DNA of 64,000 bases from Kitasatospora xanthocidica (GCF_014656195.1 NZ_BNBY01000004.1:404736-468735), one strand, 5' to 3'; positions 33,584 to 43,357 are shown, numbered from the stretch's first letter. Notes: generated by a model not told the origin, from the sequence alone. Program-made: numbers and translations.

Positions 33584-36064
33584 TCAGTGGAGGGGCATCT
33601 CGGCCCAGATGGTCTTGCCGGTGAGGCTGTGCCGGGTGCCCCAGCGGTGGGCCATCTGGGCGACGAGCATCAGGCCGCGGCCGCCCTCCTCCCAGTCGCG
33701 GGCGCGGCGCAGGTGCGGGGCGGTGCTGCTGGCGTCCGAGACCTCGCAGATGAGGACCTGGTCGCGGATCAGGCGCAGGGTGATCGGCGGGGCGGCGTAG
33801 CGGATCGCGTTGGTCACCAGTTCGCTGACGATCAGTTCGGCCGGATAGATCTGCTCGCCCGCGCCCCACTCGGACAGCCGTTGGGAGACCGCCTTGCGGG
33901 CGGTGGCGACCGCGGACGGGTCGGGCGGGATCTCCCAGGTGGCGACGTGGTCGTCGTCCAGGGCGCGGGTGCGCGCGATGACCAGGGCGACGTCGTCCCG
34001 GGGGCGCCCCACCACCAGGTCGTCGACGACCGCGTCGCAGGCGTCCTCCAGCGACGGCCCGGTGCGTGCCAGCACCCGGCACAGCCGTCGGTACCCCTCG
34101 TCGACGTCGCGCTCGCGGGTCTCGATCAGACCGTTGGAGAACAGCGCCACCAGGCTGCCTTCGGCCAGTTCCACCGTGGTCGCCTCGAAGGGCAGCCCGC
34201 CGACGCCGAGCGGCGGGCCGATCGAGATCCCGGCGGCGTCCGGCGAGCGCCCCGGCGGCACGATCACCGGCGGCGGATGCCCGGCACTGGCCATCGTGAA
34301 CGTCCGGGACACCGGATCGTAGACGGCGTAGCAGCAGGTGGCCCCGATCTCGCCGACCTCCCCACTGGCCCCGGCCTCCGACGACAGCCGCACCACGAGG
34401 TCGTCCAGTCTGGTCAGCAGCTCGTCCGGCGGCAGGTCCACGTCCGAGAGCGTGCGCACGGCGGTGCGCAGCCGGCCCATGGTCGCGGTGGCGCGGATGC
34501 CGTGGCCCACGACGTCGCCGACGACCAGGGCGATCCGGCCGCCGGAGAGCGGGATCAGGTCGAACCAGTCACCGCCGACCCCTGAGCGTGTCGACGCCGG
34601 GATGTACCGGGAGGCCGCCTCCATCGCCGCCTGCTCCGGCACGCTCCGCGGCAGGAGGCTGTGCTGCAGGGAGAGCGCGGTCTCACGCTCACGGGTGTAC
34701 CTGCGGGCGTTGTCGATCGCGACGGCGGCTCTGGCGGCCAGCTCGTCGGCCAGCAGGAGATCGTCCTGCCCGAACCGTTCCATGCGGTCGGCGCGGCTGC
34801 GGCGGTAGAACACGGCGACACCGAGCGTCACCCCGCGGGCGCGCAACGGCACCGCCATCATCGAGTGGTAGCCCTGGTCCCGGATGATCGCGGCGCGGCG
34901 GCTGTCCACCGCCATCCAGTGGACGAATTCGGGGTCCTCGGCGTTGCAGAGCACTCCGGCGCCCGTGGCGAGCGCGCGCGCCGGCGGCGAGAACTCCGGG
35001 TAGCTGTCGGTGGTGCCGATCTCCAGCACGGTGGGCAGCCGCGTGCCCGGGGCGAAGCGGTGCACGATGCGCCGGAGCATCACACTGCCGGAGACCTCGC
35101 CGTCGGTCGGTTCGGTGTCGGCTTCGAGGGCGGTGAGCAGGTCGACGCTCGCGAAGTCAGCGAGCTCGGGGACCGTCACCTCCAGCAGCTCGCGCGCGGT
35201 CCGGCTCAGATCCAGCGTGCTGCCGATCCTGCTGGCGGCCTCGTTGAGCAGCACCAGACGCTTGCGCGCCCAGAACTGCTCGGTCATGTCCCGGGCGACG
35301 AGGGCGACGCCGTGCACCGTGCCCTCGGGGTCCTTCAGGGGGGCGAGGTCGACGGACCACGCGTGGATCCGCCGCTGGCCCCCCGTGCGCTGGAAGGTCT
35401 CCAGGTGCACCGGCTCGCCGCCCTCCAGGGCGCGGCGCAGTCCCTCGGCGAGCTGCACGGCCTGCGGCTGGGTGGTGATGTCGAGGATGCCCAGGCCGCG
35501 CACCGCGCTGTCCGGCAGGCCGACGACGGGGACCATGGCCTGATTGGAGCGGCGGTACCTCAGCTGCGCGTCGTACAGCGAGACCGAGCAGCGCGGCAGC
35601 TGCTCCAGGGCCCACCGTGCGAGGTCCTCGTCCTCGGGCCGGGGATCCGACCCCGTCAGCGGGCAGACGACGCGCCAGCTGTCCGGCGGGTCGTCCGGTG
35701 CGTCGTCCGGTGCGTCGTCCGGTGCGTGATCGCGCGGCACGCCGCGGTGCGCGACCACGGTCACGTCCACGCGCCGCCCGTCGCGGTGCCGCAGGGCGAG
35801 CGGGCCGCTCAACCGGTCCGGGTTCCGGGCCAGGGCCTGCCGTACGTCGGGTGGGACGGGCTCGACCAGCAGGTCCGCCGCCGGCCGGCCCACGACCTCG
35901 TCGGCGCGATAGCCCAGTAGCCGCTCGGCGTTGGCGTTCCAGCGTGTCACGCACCCGTGACCATCGACGATCGCCACCACCGTGCCCGATTCGCTGCCAC
36001 CCCGTGGGGTCGGCCGGCCCTCTGGAAGGCGCCCATCCTGGTTCGTCACGGCATGATCACTCAC
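33584..36064 (-). CDS. PAS-PAS-GAF-SpoIIE phosphatase with C-terminal HATPase
   Basis: An 826-aa multidomain signalling protein. In order: a PAS domain (about 25-125; VVAIVDGHGCVTRWNANAER then LLGYRADEVVGRPAADLLVE), a short DAPDDAPDDAPDD repeat linker, a second PAS (LEQLPRCSVSLYDAQLRYRR), a GAF domain (LVLLNEAASRIGSTLDLSRT) and a PP2C/SpoIIE phosphatase (GVGGDWFDLIPLSGGRIALV, then GDVVGHGIRATATMG). At the C-terminus is an anti-sigma-factor-kinase-like HATPase (IVSELVTNAIRYA). Such proteins control alternative sigma factors through anti-anti-sigma dephosphorylation. The start is taken at GTG 36064 with no strong ribosome site. It marks the return to core genome after the island. Confidence 0.88.
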   Translation of the reverse strand: MSDHAVTNQDGRLPEGRPTPRGGSESGTVVAIVDGHGCVTRWNANAERLLGYRADEVVGRPAADLLVEPVPPDVRQALARNPDRLSGPLALRHRDGRRVDVTVVAHRGVPRDHAPDDAPDDAPDDPPDSWRVVCPLTGSDPRPEDEDLARWALEQLPRCSVSLYDAQLRYRRSNQAMVPVVGLPDSAVRGLGILDITTQPQAVQLAEGLRRALEGGEPVHLETFQRTGGQRRIHAWSVDLAPLKDPEGTVHGVALVARDMTEQFWARKRLVLLNEAASRIGSTLDLSRTARELLEVTVPELADFASVDLLTALEADTEPTDGEVSGSVMLRRIVHRFAPGTRLPTVLEIGTTDSYPEFSPPARALATGAGVLCNAEDPEFVHWMAVDSRRAAIIRDQGYHSMMAVPLRARGVTLGVAVFYRRSRADRMERFGQDDLLLADELAARAAVAIDNARRYTRERETALSLQHSLLPRSVPEQAAMEAASRYIPASTRSGVGGDWFDLIPLSGGRIALVVGDVVGHGIRATATMGRLRTAVRTLSDVDLPPDELLTRLDDLVVRLSSEAGASGEVGEIGATCCYAVYDPVSRTFTMASAGHPPPVIVPPGRSPDAAGISIGPPLGVGGLPFEATTVELAEGSLVALFSNGLIETRERDVDEGYRRLCRVLARTGPSLEDACDAVVDDLVVGRPRDDVALVIARTRALDDDHVATWEIPPDPSAVATARKAVSQRLSEWGAGEQIYPAELIVSELVTNAIRYAAPPITLRLIRDQVLICEVSDASSTAPHLRRARDWEEGGRGLMLVAQMAHRWGTRHSLTGKTIWAEMPLH

Positions 36065-36224
36065 ACAATCGCGGGGGCACCAGCCTAGCCCGGCCGGTCG
36101 AGGGGCAACAACAGCACCGAAGGGCCGTCGGCCGGACACACCCGGCCGCCGGGGCGGCGCCTGGAAGGGCCCGGCGGCCGGTCGGTGGCCGGCGGGCCCT
36201 TCGGTGGTTCGTGGGCGCGCGGGG

Positions 36225-37031
36225 TCAGTGCTCCGGGCGGAGCAGGCCCAGGCCCGCCGCGTGCACCCCCGCCTGGAAGCGGCTGACCGCACCCAGTTCC
36301 TGGAGGATCGCGGCCACGTGCCGGCGGCAGGTGCGGAGCGAGAGGCCGGTCCGGCGGGCGATCTGCTCGTCCTTGGCTCCCGCCGCCAGCAGCGCCAGGA
36401 TCTCCCGCTTCACCCGGTCCTCGGCCAGCGGCGAGGCTCCGGCGGCCGGCTCCCGGCGGGGTGGGGCCGCCCGGACCCACACCGCCTCGAAGAGCTGCTG
36501 CGCCAGCCCGACGGACACCGGGTCCCGGCTGACCGTCACCCGGGGTTCGCCGCCGGCCGTCCGGTCCGGTAGGACCACCGTGTCGCCGTCGACGAGCAGG
36601 AGGTCCCGCACGGGGGCGGCGGCGACCCGTACCCGTGCGCCGCCGGAGCCGCACAGCCGGCGGATCCGCCGGGCGGCGGCGGACGCCCCCGGCCCCCGGT
36701 CCAGCACCGCCACCAGGTCCACGCCCGGCGGGAGGAGGCCGGCCCGGCCGGCCGGCGGAGGGAAGAACTCCTCCGGGGTCCGGCCGACCGAGCCCAGCCA
36801 GGCGACCTGGGAACGGGCCTGCGCGGCCAGGCTGCCCAGCAGTCCGCGCACGGCCTCCGTCCCGGCCACCCGGGTGACCGCGCCGCCGCCGGTCCGGCCC
36901 ACACCGGCCGGCGGCGCCGCGGTCGGCTCCGATCGCAGGGCCCGTAAGAGCGGCGGCGGCTCAGCCAGTTGATCTGCCGCCAGCTGCAACGCGTGCTGCC
37001 GGTAGGCGACTTCACCCGTCCCGTACGTCAT
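36225..37031 (-). CDS. LuxR-type HTH transcriptional regulator (NarL-like C-terminus)
   Basis: A 268-aa protein. The C-terminal ~65 residues are a LuxR HTH: REILALLAAGAKDEQIARRT then GLSLRTCRRHVAAILQELGA. The N-terminal domain (ADQLAEPPPLLRALRS, GTEAVRGLLGSLAAQARSQV, VDLVAVLDRGPGASAAARR) matches the TrmB-like/phospholipase-D-like sensor domain of orphan Streptomyces LuxR regulators. No receiver domain is present. ATG 37031 follows AGGGGGA. It is divergent from the LAL regulator. Confidence 0.8.
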   Translation of the reverse strand: MTYGTGEVAYRQHALQLAADQLAEPPPLLRALRSEPTAAPPAGVGRTGGGAVTRVAGTEAVRGLLGSLAAQARSQVAWLGSVGRTPEEFFPPPAGRAGLLPPGVDLVAVLDRGPGASAAARRIRRLCGSGGARVRVAAAPVRDLLLVDGDTVVLPDRTAGGEPRVTVSRDPVSVGLAQQLFEAVWVRAAPPRREPAAGASPLAEDRVKREILALLAAGAKDEQIARRTGLSLRTCRRHVAAILQELGAVSRFQAGVHAAGLGLLRPEH

Positions 37032-37195
37032 TGGCCCTGTTCCCCCTGACAATCCGAGGCCTGCTGCCCGACCGGATCAACCCGAGGGTGACGGGGCTTG
37101 ACGGTCGGTCGGAAGGATCCGCGGATCCGGAATCTATGCGCGCCCAAGATCGCTGGGTATCCGTAGAAGTACTGAAACGCTCTTACGTAGGCACG

Positions 37196-40150
37196 GTGTC
37201 GCCCCGTAGGGTCGGACCGATCGGGGGCAGCCTCCGCCGGAGGACCGGCGGGCGTCGATCGGGGTACGAGCTGAGCGGGAAGCGCGGATCCGAGCCGCGA
37301 CCGGCACCGACCGGCCTGGTCGGACGGCACACCGAGGTCCGGCGGTGGGACGAGGTGCTCGACCTGCTCACCGAGCGCGGGCACACGGTCGAGGTGGTGG
37401 GCGACCCAGGGATCGGCAAGACCCGGCTCCTGGCCGAGTTCGTCTCGCGCGCCGCCCGCCGGGGAGCCCGGGTGCTCTCCGGGCGCGCCGCGGAAGCCGG
37501 GTCGACGGTCCCCCTGCACGTCTACCGGGACGTGCTGGGCGAGCGGCTGGACGGCGACGGCCCGCGGCCCCCGCGGTACGACGCGGTACGGCGGCTGCTC
37601 TGCCGGACGGCCGAGCAGCGGCCGACCGTCCTCGTCCTCGACGACCTGCACTGGGCCGACCCGGCCTCCGCCGAACTCACCGACTACCTGATCCGGCACC
37701 CGGTCACCGCGCCGTTCGTGCTGCTGCTCGCCCACCGGCCGCGCCAGTCGCCGCTGCGGCTGCTCGGCGCCCTCGCCGACGGCGCCGCCGCCGGGACCGT
37801 CGTCCGGATGCCGCTCGCCGCCCTCGACCGGGAGGCCTGCGCCGACCTCGTCGCCGCCCACGGCGCCGCCGCGTACACCCCCTCCCACACCTCCCCGCAC
37901 GCCCCCGCCCACACCTCGCCGCACACCTCCGCGCACACCGAGGCCGAGGTGGACCGGCTGCACCGGCAGAGCGGCGGCAACCCGCTCCTGCTGCTCGCCC
38001 TGGCCGCCGCCCGGCGCGCCGACCCGCCGGACCCCGGCCGGAGCGCCGACCGGCCGCCCGAGCTGGTCACCAGCGCCCTGCTCGGCGAGATCGCCGGGCT
38101 GGACCGCGACGCCCGGCTGGTCCTCGACGCCGCCGCCGTGATCGGCGACCGCACCGGCCTGGAGACCCTCGGCCTGGTCGCCGGGCTGCGGCCCGACCCC
38201 GTCCGGCACGCCACCGCCGACCTGGTCCGCCGGGACCTGCTGCGCCCCGTCCCCGACACCGGCCTGTTCGAGCCGCGGCACCCGCTGCTCGCCCGGACCG
38301 TCCACGAGCACACCGAACCGGTCTGGCGGCTCGGCGCCCACCGCCGCGCCCTCGACGGCCTCACCCGCGACGGCGGTCCGCTGGCCGACCGCGCCCGGCA
38401 CGCCGCGCTCTGCCTCGGCGGCCACGACGACGACGCCGTCCGCCTCCTCGAACAGGCCGCCACCGAGCACCTCCACCACACGCCGCGGCGCGTCCTCGGC
38501 TGGCTGGAGGCCGCCGACCGGGGCCTGCCCGACCGGCCGTCCACCCGGGAGCAGCGGCTGCGCCTGGCGCTGCTCCGCGGCCGCGCGCTCACCGCCTGCG
38601 GCCGGCTCCCCGAGGCCCGGGCCCTGCTGCACGACACCCTGCGCCGGATCCCCCGGCAGTCCGGCGCGCTGCGCACCGAGACCGTCACCCTCACCGCCCG
38701 CGCCGAGCGGATGCTCGGCCGGTACCCGGAGGCCGCCGCCCTGCTCGCCGAACCGGCCGGCCCCGGGGCGGGCACCGCGCCCGGCGTCGAGTTCGTCCAC
38801 GAGTACGGCACCGTCGCGCTGCTGAGCGGCGACTACCCGGCCGTCGCGCCCCGGATCGACACCGCCGCCGACGACGCCAGGCAGCTGGGCGACCACCCGG
38901 CCGAGGCCCTGCTGCGCGCCCTCGCCGGCCTCGGGCGCGCCCAGCTCGGCGACGGCGGCGCGGCCGTACCGGCGCTCGACCGCGCCGCGGCCCTGGTCGA
39001 CGGGCTCGCCGACGCCGACCTCGTCCAGCACATGGAGGTGCTGGCCCAGCTCGGCTGGGCCGAGGTGCTCACCGACCGTCCCACCGACGCCGCCCGCCAC
39101 CTGCGGCGCGGCCTCGACCTGGCGCGCCGCCACGGGCAGCGCCACCTCCTCCCCCACCTCGTCCTCGGCGAGGGCTTCCGGCTGCTGTGGACCGGCGGCC
39201 TCGCCGCGGCGGCCTCGGCGGCGCGGGAGGCCGCCGCCGAGGCCCGGGCGCTGGACAACCGCGACCTGCTCGGGCTGGCGCTGGCCCTGGAGGCCGGGGC
39301 GGCCCAGTGGCGCGACGGCGCCCGGGACGCCGGCCTCGCCGTCGACCTCGCCACCCGGGCCGTCCGGGCCGGCGGGCACCCGCACACCTGGTGGCACCGC
39401 AGCGCCGCCATGGTGCTCGCCCAGACCCAGCTCGCGGCCGGCCGGCCCGCCGAGTGCCGCCGTACGGTCGTCGAGTACGGCGGTGGCGAGGGCCTCCCCC
39501 GGATCGGCACGGTCCTGCTGCCCGGGGCGCTCGCCACGCTCTCCACCGCGGCGCTGCTCGAAGGCGACCTGTACACGGCCGCGCACTGGGCGGACCGGGC
39601 GGTGGCCGAGGCCGAGCGGGGCGCCATCGGCTCCCAGCTCGGTTTCGCCGAACGGGCCCGCGCCGCCGTGCTGGCCGCCCGGGGCGAGCACGCCGAGGCG
39701 CTGCTGCTGTTCTCCCGCGCCGCCGACCGGCTGCGGGCCGCCGGGTTCCGGGTGCACCAGGCCTGGACGCTGACGCTGGGCGCACCGCTGCACCGCGCCC
39801 TGGGCCGGCCCGCCGACACCGAGCAGTGGCTGCGCCAGGCCGCCGCGCTGGCGGCCGAGACCGGGGCGAAGCGGGTCCGCGAGCGGGTCCGGGCCGTCCG
39901 GCAGGAGGCCGCGGCGGCCCACGCGGCCCCCGGCCCGGACGAACTCCTCGGCTCGCTCACCACCCGGGAGCGGCAGATCGCCGAACTGGTCCGGGCCGGC
40001 TCCCGCACCAGGGACATCGCGACCGACCTGTTCCTCAGCCCGCGCACCGTGGAGAGCCACCTGGCCAGGGTCTACCGGAAGCTCGGGGTCGCCTCCCGCT
40101 CCGCGCTGGCCGCGGCGCTGGACCCGGAGCACACCCGCCGGCCGGGCTGA
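37196..40150 (+). CDS. LAL-family regulator (AAA ATPase + LuxR HTH)
   Basis: A ~984-aa large ATP-binding regulator of the LuxR family. The Walker A motif is VVGDPGIGKTRLL near the N-terminus and Walker B LVLDDLHWADP follows. The central ~600 residues are helical TPR-like sequence, with a low-complexity insert of TSPHAPAHTSPHTSAH type near 37875-37945. The C-terminal HTH is LTTRERQIAELVRAGSRTRD then IATDLFLSPRTVESHLARVY. The start is uncertain: the frame opens at 37031, GTG 37196 is used here, and conserved sequence begins at PTGLVGRHTEV. LAL proteins often control secondary metabolism or sugar use; the target is unknown. Confidence 0.85.
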   Translation: MSPRRVGPIGGSLRRRTGGRRSGYELSGKRGSEPRPAPTGLVGRHTEVRRWDEVLDLLTERGHTVEVVGDPGIGKTRLLAEFVSRAARRGARVLSGRAAEAGSTVPLHVYRDVLGERLDGDGPRPPRYDAVRRLLCRTAEQRPTVLVLDDLHWADPASAELTDYLIRHPVTAPFVLLLAHRPRQSPLRLLGALADGAAAGTVVRMPLAALDREACADLVAAHGAAAYTPSHTSPHAPAHTSPHTSAHTEAEVDRLHRQSGGNPLLLLALAAARRADPPDPGRSADRPPELVTSALLGEIAGLDRDARLVLDAAAVIGDRTGLETLGLVAGLRPDPVRHATADLVRRDLLRPVPDTGLFEPRHPLLARTVHEHTEPVWRLGAHRRALDGLTRDGGPLADRARHAALCLGGHDDDAVRLLEQAATEHLHHTPRRVLGWLEAADRGLPDRPSTREQRLRLALLRGRALTACGRLPEARALLHDTLRRIPRQSGALRTETVTLTARAERMLGRYPEAAALLAEPAGPGAGTAPGVEFVHEYGTVALLSGDYPAVAPRIDTAADDARQLGDHPAEALLRALAGLGRAQLGDGGAAVPALDRAAALVDGLADADLVQHMEVLAQLGWAEVLTDRPTDAARHLRRGLDLARRHGQRHLLPHLVLGEGFRLLWTGGLAAAASAAREAAAEARALDNRDLLGLALALEAGAAQWRDGARDAGLAVDLATRAVRAGGHPHTWWHRSAAMVLAQTQLAAGRPAECRRTVVEYGGGEGLPRIGTVLLPGALATLSTAALLEGDLYTAAHWADRAVAEAERGAIGSQLGFAERARAAVLAARGEHAEALLLFSRAADRLRAAGFRVHQAWTLTLGAPLHRALGRPADTEQWLRQAAALAAETGAKRVRERVRAVRQEAAAAHAAPGPDELLGSLTTRERQIAELVRAGSRTRDIATDLFLSPRTVESHLARVYRKLGVASRSALAAALDPEHTRRPG

Positions 40151-40197
40151 GCGCGGCAACCCGGCAGCCCGGCACGGGCTTCAGGGACGTCCGGGTC

Positions 40198-41295
40198 TCA
40201 CGGGACGTCCGGGGTGAGGGCCAGCACCGCGAGGTCGTCGGCGAGCAGGCCCGCGTAGCGGTGGACGTCCTGGGCCAGGAAGGAGACCAGCCGGTCGGGC
40301 GCGGTGGTGCCGAGGGCGGCGAGGCGCGGGGCCAGCGGGTAGAAGGTGCCGGTGGCGTCGCGGGCCTCGCTGACGCCGTCGGTGTACAGCAGCACCGTGT
40401 GGCCCGGGGGCAGCGCGACGGTGGTCGGCTTGCCGCGCTCCTCGGCGGGCCCGAGGTGGCCGAGGCCCAGCGGGAGCTCGTCCGCGCACGGTACCGGGGA
40501 TATCGCGCCGCCGCCGAGCAGCAGCGGGGTGGTGTGGCCGCGGTTGACGATCTCCACGCAGTCGGAGCCCGGCCGGTACTGCAGCAGGACGGCGGTGGCG
40601 AACAGCTCGTCGTCACCGCGGTCGTCGGCGTCGCGCAGCACCGCGCGGTCCAGCTGGTCGGCGAGGTCGACCAGCCCCGGGGTGTCGTACGCGGCCGCCC
40701 GGAACGCGCCCAGGACGTCGGCGACCGTACGGACCGCGCCGAGGCCCTTGCCGCGGACGTCGCCGAGCAGCACCCGGACGCCGAAGCGGGTGTCGCACAC
40801 CTCGTACAGGTCGCCGCCGACCAGCACGTCGGCCTGGGCCGGGCGGTAGAGGCCGGCCACCCGCAGCCCGCCGGACCGCTCGGGCACCGGCCGCAGCACG
40901 GTGCGCTGCAGGGTCTCGGCGACCGTACGGGCCTGCAGCAGGGTGCGGTTCTGCCGGGTGCGCTGCCAGGACAGGGCGGTGCCCATCACCCCGGAGAGCA
41001 GGGTGGCGATGTAGACCCAGACGTGGTGCTGCTCGTCGACGTGGCCCGCGCGCAGGGCCAGGGCGATCTGGAGCGCCAGGGAGCCGACGGTGGCGGCGGC
41101 GGTGAGCGCCGGGCCGTAGCTGAACGCGACCACCACCGGCAGCGCGGTGAGCAGGAAGCCCGCCGCGACGGCGTCCGGGACGACGGCCTCGGTGATCAGG
41201 TCCAGCACCAGCAGGACCACCGGGAGCCAGAGGACCCAGCGCGGCGACCGGGGCTCCAGCGCGGCTGGGCGCGGCGGGCGGGACGCTGTGGGCAC
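40198..41295 (-). CDS. membrane PP2C-type (SpoIIE) phosphatase
   Basis: A 365-aa protein. The N-terminal ~110 residues hold three to four hydrophobic segments (VLWLPVVLLVLDLITEAVVP, AAGFLLTALPVVVAFSYGPA, VYIATLLSGVMGTAL). The C-terminal ~230 residues are a SpoIIE phosphatase with DVLVGGDLYEVCDTRFGVRV, LLGDVRGKGLGAV and VLLYTDGVSEARD. It probably dephosphorylates an anti-anti-sigma factor at the membrane. It is convergent with the LAL gene, leaving only 47 bp, and is upstream of the P450 in the same direction. Confidence 0.87.
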   Translation of the reverse strand: MPTASRPPRPAALEPRSPRWVLWLPVVLLVLDLITEAVVPDAVAAGFLLTALPVVVAFSYGPALTAAATVGSLALQIALALRAGHVDEQHHVWVYIATLLSGVMGTALSWQRTRQNRTLLQARTVAETLQRTVLRPVPERSGGLRVAGLYRPAQADVLVGGDLYEVCDTRFGVRVLLGDVRGKGLGAVRTVADVLGAFRAAAYDTPGLVDLADQLDRAVLRDADDRGDDELFATAVLLQYRPGSDCVEIVNRGHTTPLLLGGGAISPVPCADELPLGLGHLGPAEERGKPTTVALPPGHTVLLYTDGVSEARDATGTFYPLAPRLAALGTTAPDRLVSFLAQDVHRYAGLLADDLAVLALTPDVP

Positions 41296-41447
41296 GGCGG
41301 GACCTCCTGGCAGGCGGCCGTTCCAGGGGAATGATCCTGGAATGACCGGTTCGTCCCTCCATGCTCTCCCACGGACGGCCCAGCCACGAACGGCCGAACG
41401 TCCCGTCCACCGGGGCCGCGCGGTTCACCGGACGGCGCAGGACAGGG

Positions 41448-42665
41448 CTACCGGACGGTCACCGGCAGCGTCTCGTAACCGCGCAGCACCAGCCGGTCCC
41501 GCCGGGTGGCGACCCCGCCCGGGGCGAGCCGCGGGAAGCGGTCGAGCAGGGCGGGCACCGCGACCTCCGCCTCCAGCCGGGCCAGCTGGGAGCCCAGGCA
41601 GAAGTGCTGGCCGCCGCCGAAGCTCAGCGGCTGGCTGTCGGTGCGGGTCGGGTCGAACACGTCGGGGCGCTCGTACCGGGCCGGGTCGCGGTTGACCGCG
41701 CCGATCAGCAGGGTCAGCTCGCTGCCCGGCGGGGTCGGCACCCCGTCGACGGCCAGGCCCTCCGCCAGCGCGACCCGCCCGGTGGCCTGCACCGGGGAGT
41801 CGAAGCGCAGCACCTCGTCGGTGAAGCCGGCCGGGGTGACCGCGCCGGTGCGCAGCCCGGCGGCCGCCTCGGGGTGGCGGAACAGCAGGGCCAGGCCGTT
41901 GCCCAGCAGGTTGGTGGTGGTCTCGAAGCCGGCCACCAGCAGCAGCACCAGATTGGCCAGCAGCTCCTCGGCGGACAGCCGCCCGTCGTCCTCGGCGGCG
42001 ATCCGGGCCAGGTCGCTGACCAGGTCGTCCTGCGGGCGGGCCAGCCGCTCGGCGGCCAACTCGGTGAAGTAGCGGGACAGCTCGTCCGCGGCCGCGTCGG
42101 CCTCGGCGAGCCCGCCGAGGCCCTCGCTGATCTCCAGGACGACGGTCAGGTCGGAGGTGAGCCCGCGGAAGCGGTAGCGGTCCCGCTCGGGGACGCCGAG
42201 CAGCTCGCAGATCACCCCGACCGGCAGCCGGAAGGCGAAGGCGTCCATGAAGTCCACCGGCGAGCCGTCCGCGCCCTGCCCGGCCATCTCGTCCAGCAGC
42301 CGGTCCACCGCCCGCTCCACCGCCGGGCGCAGCGCGGCGACCCGGCGGGCGGTGAACACCGAGGCGATCAGCGAGCGGACCCGCGGCTGGTCCGGGGCGT
42401 TGCGCTGGAGGATCGAGCGGCCGAAGAGGGCGAGCGAGGAGTGTTCGACGTACTCCGGAAGCACGCCCGCCATCATGTCCGCGGTGGCGACGCCGAAGGC
42501 CGGCGTGCGCAGCACCTTGTTGACCGCCGCGTAGCCGCTCACCACGAAGACCCCGTCCCCGGCCGGCACCGCCGGGCCGAGCTCGCGCGCCTTCGCGTAC
42601 AGCGGGTACGGGTCGGCCCTGACCGCCGGGCTGGTCAGAAACTCGATGATCGCCGCGCCGTCCAT
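41448..42665 (-). CDS. cytochrome P450
   Basis: A 405-aa bacterial P450. The heme-ligand motif SFGGGQHFCLGSQLAR is near residues 343-358, the I-helix oxygen-binding motif is LVAGFETTTNL, and the K-helix ExxR is DEVLRF with the RVALAEG stretch. ATG 42665 has GGGAGGGGAG upstream; the frame extends further to 42887 but that overlaps the next gene's promoter. No ferredoxin or ferredoxin reductase gene is adjacent, so electrons must come from elsewhere. Substrate unknown. Confidence 0.92.
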   Translation of the reverse strand: MDGAAIIEFLTSPAVRADPYPLYAKARELGPAVPAGDGVFVVSGYAAVNKVLRTPAFGVATADMMAGVLPEYVEHSSLALFGRSILQRNAPDQPRVRSLIASVFTARRVAALRPAVERAVDRLLDEMAGQGADGSPVDFMDAFAFRLPVGVICELLGVPERDRYRFRGLTSDLTVVLEISEGLGGLAEADAAADELSRYFTELAAERLARPQDDLVSDLARIAAEDDGRLSAEELLANLVLLLVAGFETTTNLLGNGLALLFRHPEAAAGLRTGAVTPAGFTDEVLRFDSPVQATGRVALAEGLAVDGVPTPPGSELTLLIGAVNRDPARYERPDVFDPTRTDSQPLSFGGGQHFCLGSQLARLEAEVAVPALLDRFPRLAPGGVATRRDRLVLRGYETLPVTVR

Positions 42666-42807
42666 CCGGTGCTCCCCTCCCGAGACCACGCTTCCCGGGT
42701 CGTGAACCCCCGGCGGGTACCGCACAGTTCCCGGGGCGGGCGACCCGGCCGGCTCCCCGGTCGGACGCGGGCCGGTCGGGCGCGGGCGGCTCGGTAGGCT
42801 GGCCGGC

Positions 42808-43164
42808 ATGGAGATCTGGATCAACCCGCGCTGCGGCAAGTGCCGGACGGCGCTCGGCGAGCTGGACGCCGCCGGGGTCGAGTACACCGTGCGGCGCTAC
42901 CTGGAGGAGCCGCCGACCGCGGCCGAACTGGAGGAGGTGCTGGGGCGCCTGGGCCTGGAGCCCTGGGACATCACCCGCACCGACGAGCAGGCCGCGAAGG
43001 ACCTGGGGATGAAGGACTGGCCCCGGGAGGCGGGCGAGCGGGCCCGCTGGATCGCGGCGATGGCCGAGCACCCGATCCTGATCCAGCGCCCGATCATCAC
43101 CGCGGACGACGGGCACGCCGTCGTGGCCCGCACGCCGGAAGCGCTCGCGTCCGTGCTGTCCTGA
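42808..43164 (+). CDS. ArsC/Spx-family protein (arsenate-reductase-like)
   Basis: A 118-aa thioredoxin-fold protein: MEIWINPRCGKCRTALGELD with CGKC near the N-terminus, VRRYLEEPPTAAELEEVLGR, then WIAAMAEHPILIQRPIITAD, the RPI signature of the ArsC/Spx family. Many such proteins reduce arsenate with glutaredoxin or act as Spx-like regulators; the assignment here is at the fold level. No other arsenic genes are nearby. Confidence 0.82.
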   Translation: MEIWINPRCGKCRTALGELDAAGVEYTVRRYLEEPPTAAELEEVLGRLGLEPWDITRTDEQAAKDLGMKDWPREAGERARWIAAMAEHPILIQRPIITADDGHAVVARTPEALASVLS

Positions 43165-43288
43165 GGCGGCCGGTCCGAGGGCGGGCCGTCAGTGGGCCGG
43201 CCCGTCAGTGGAGCCTGACCGTCTCCACCGGCCGGCCCGCGTGCCAGTTGCGGACCATCAGGTGCCCGCCCTCGACGGCGGTGTGCCC

Positions 43289-43340
43289 GGTGTCGGGGCC
43301 CGGTGTCGGGGCCCGGTGTCGGGGCCCGGTGTCGGGGCCC
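43289..43340. repeat. 13-bp tandem repeat, four units
   Basis: GGTGTCGGGGCCC repeated at 43289, 43302, 43315 and 43328, directly upstream of the DUF1697 gene. The unit length is not a multiple of three and the array is not inside a recognised protein. It could vary in copy number and affect the downstream leader. Confidence 0.9.
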
Positions 43341-43357
43341 GGTGCCACACTGGCGGG

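Noticed and set aside
43289..43340. Short tandem repeats considered as a CRISPR array
   Set aside because: Units are contiguous with no spacers, and there are no cas genes. No other repeat-spacer pattern was found in the window.
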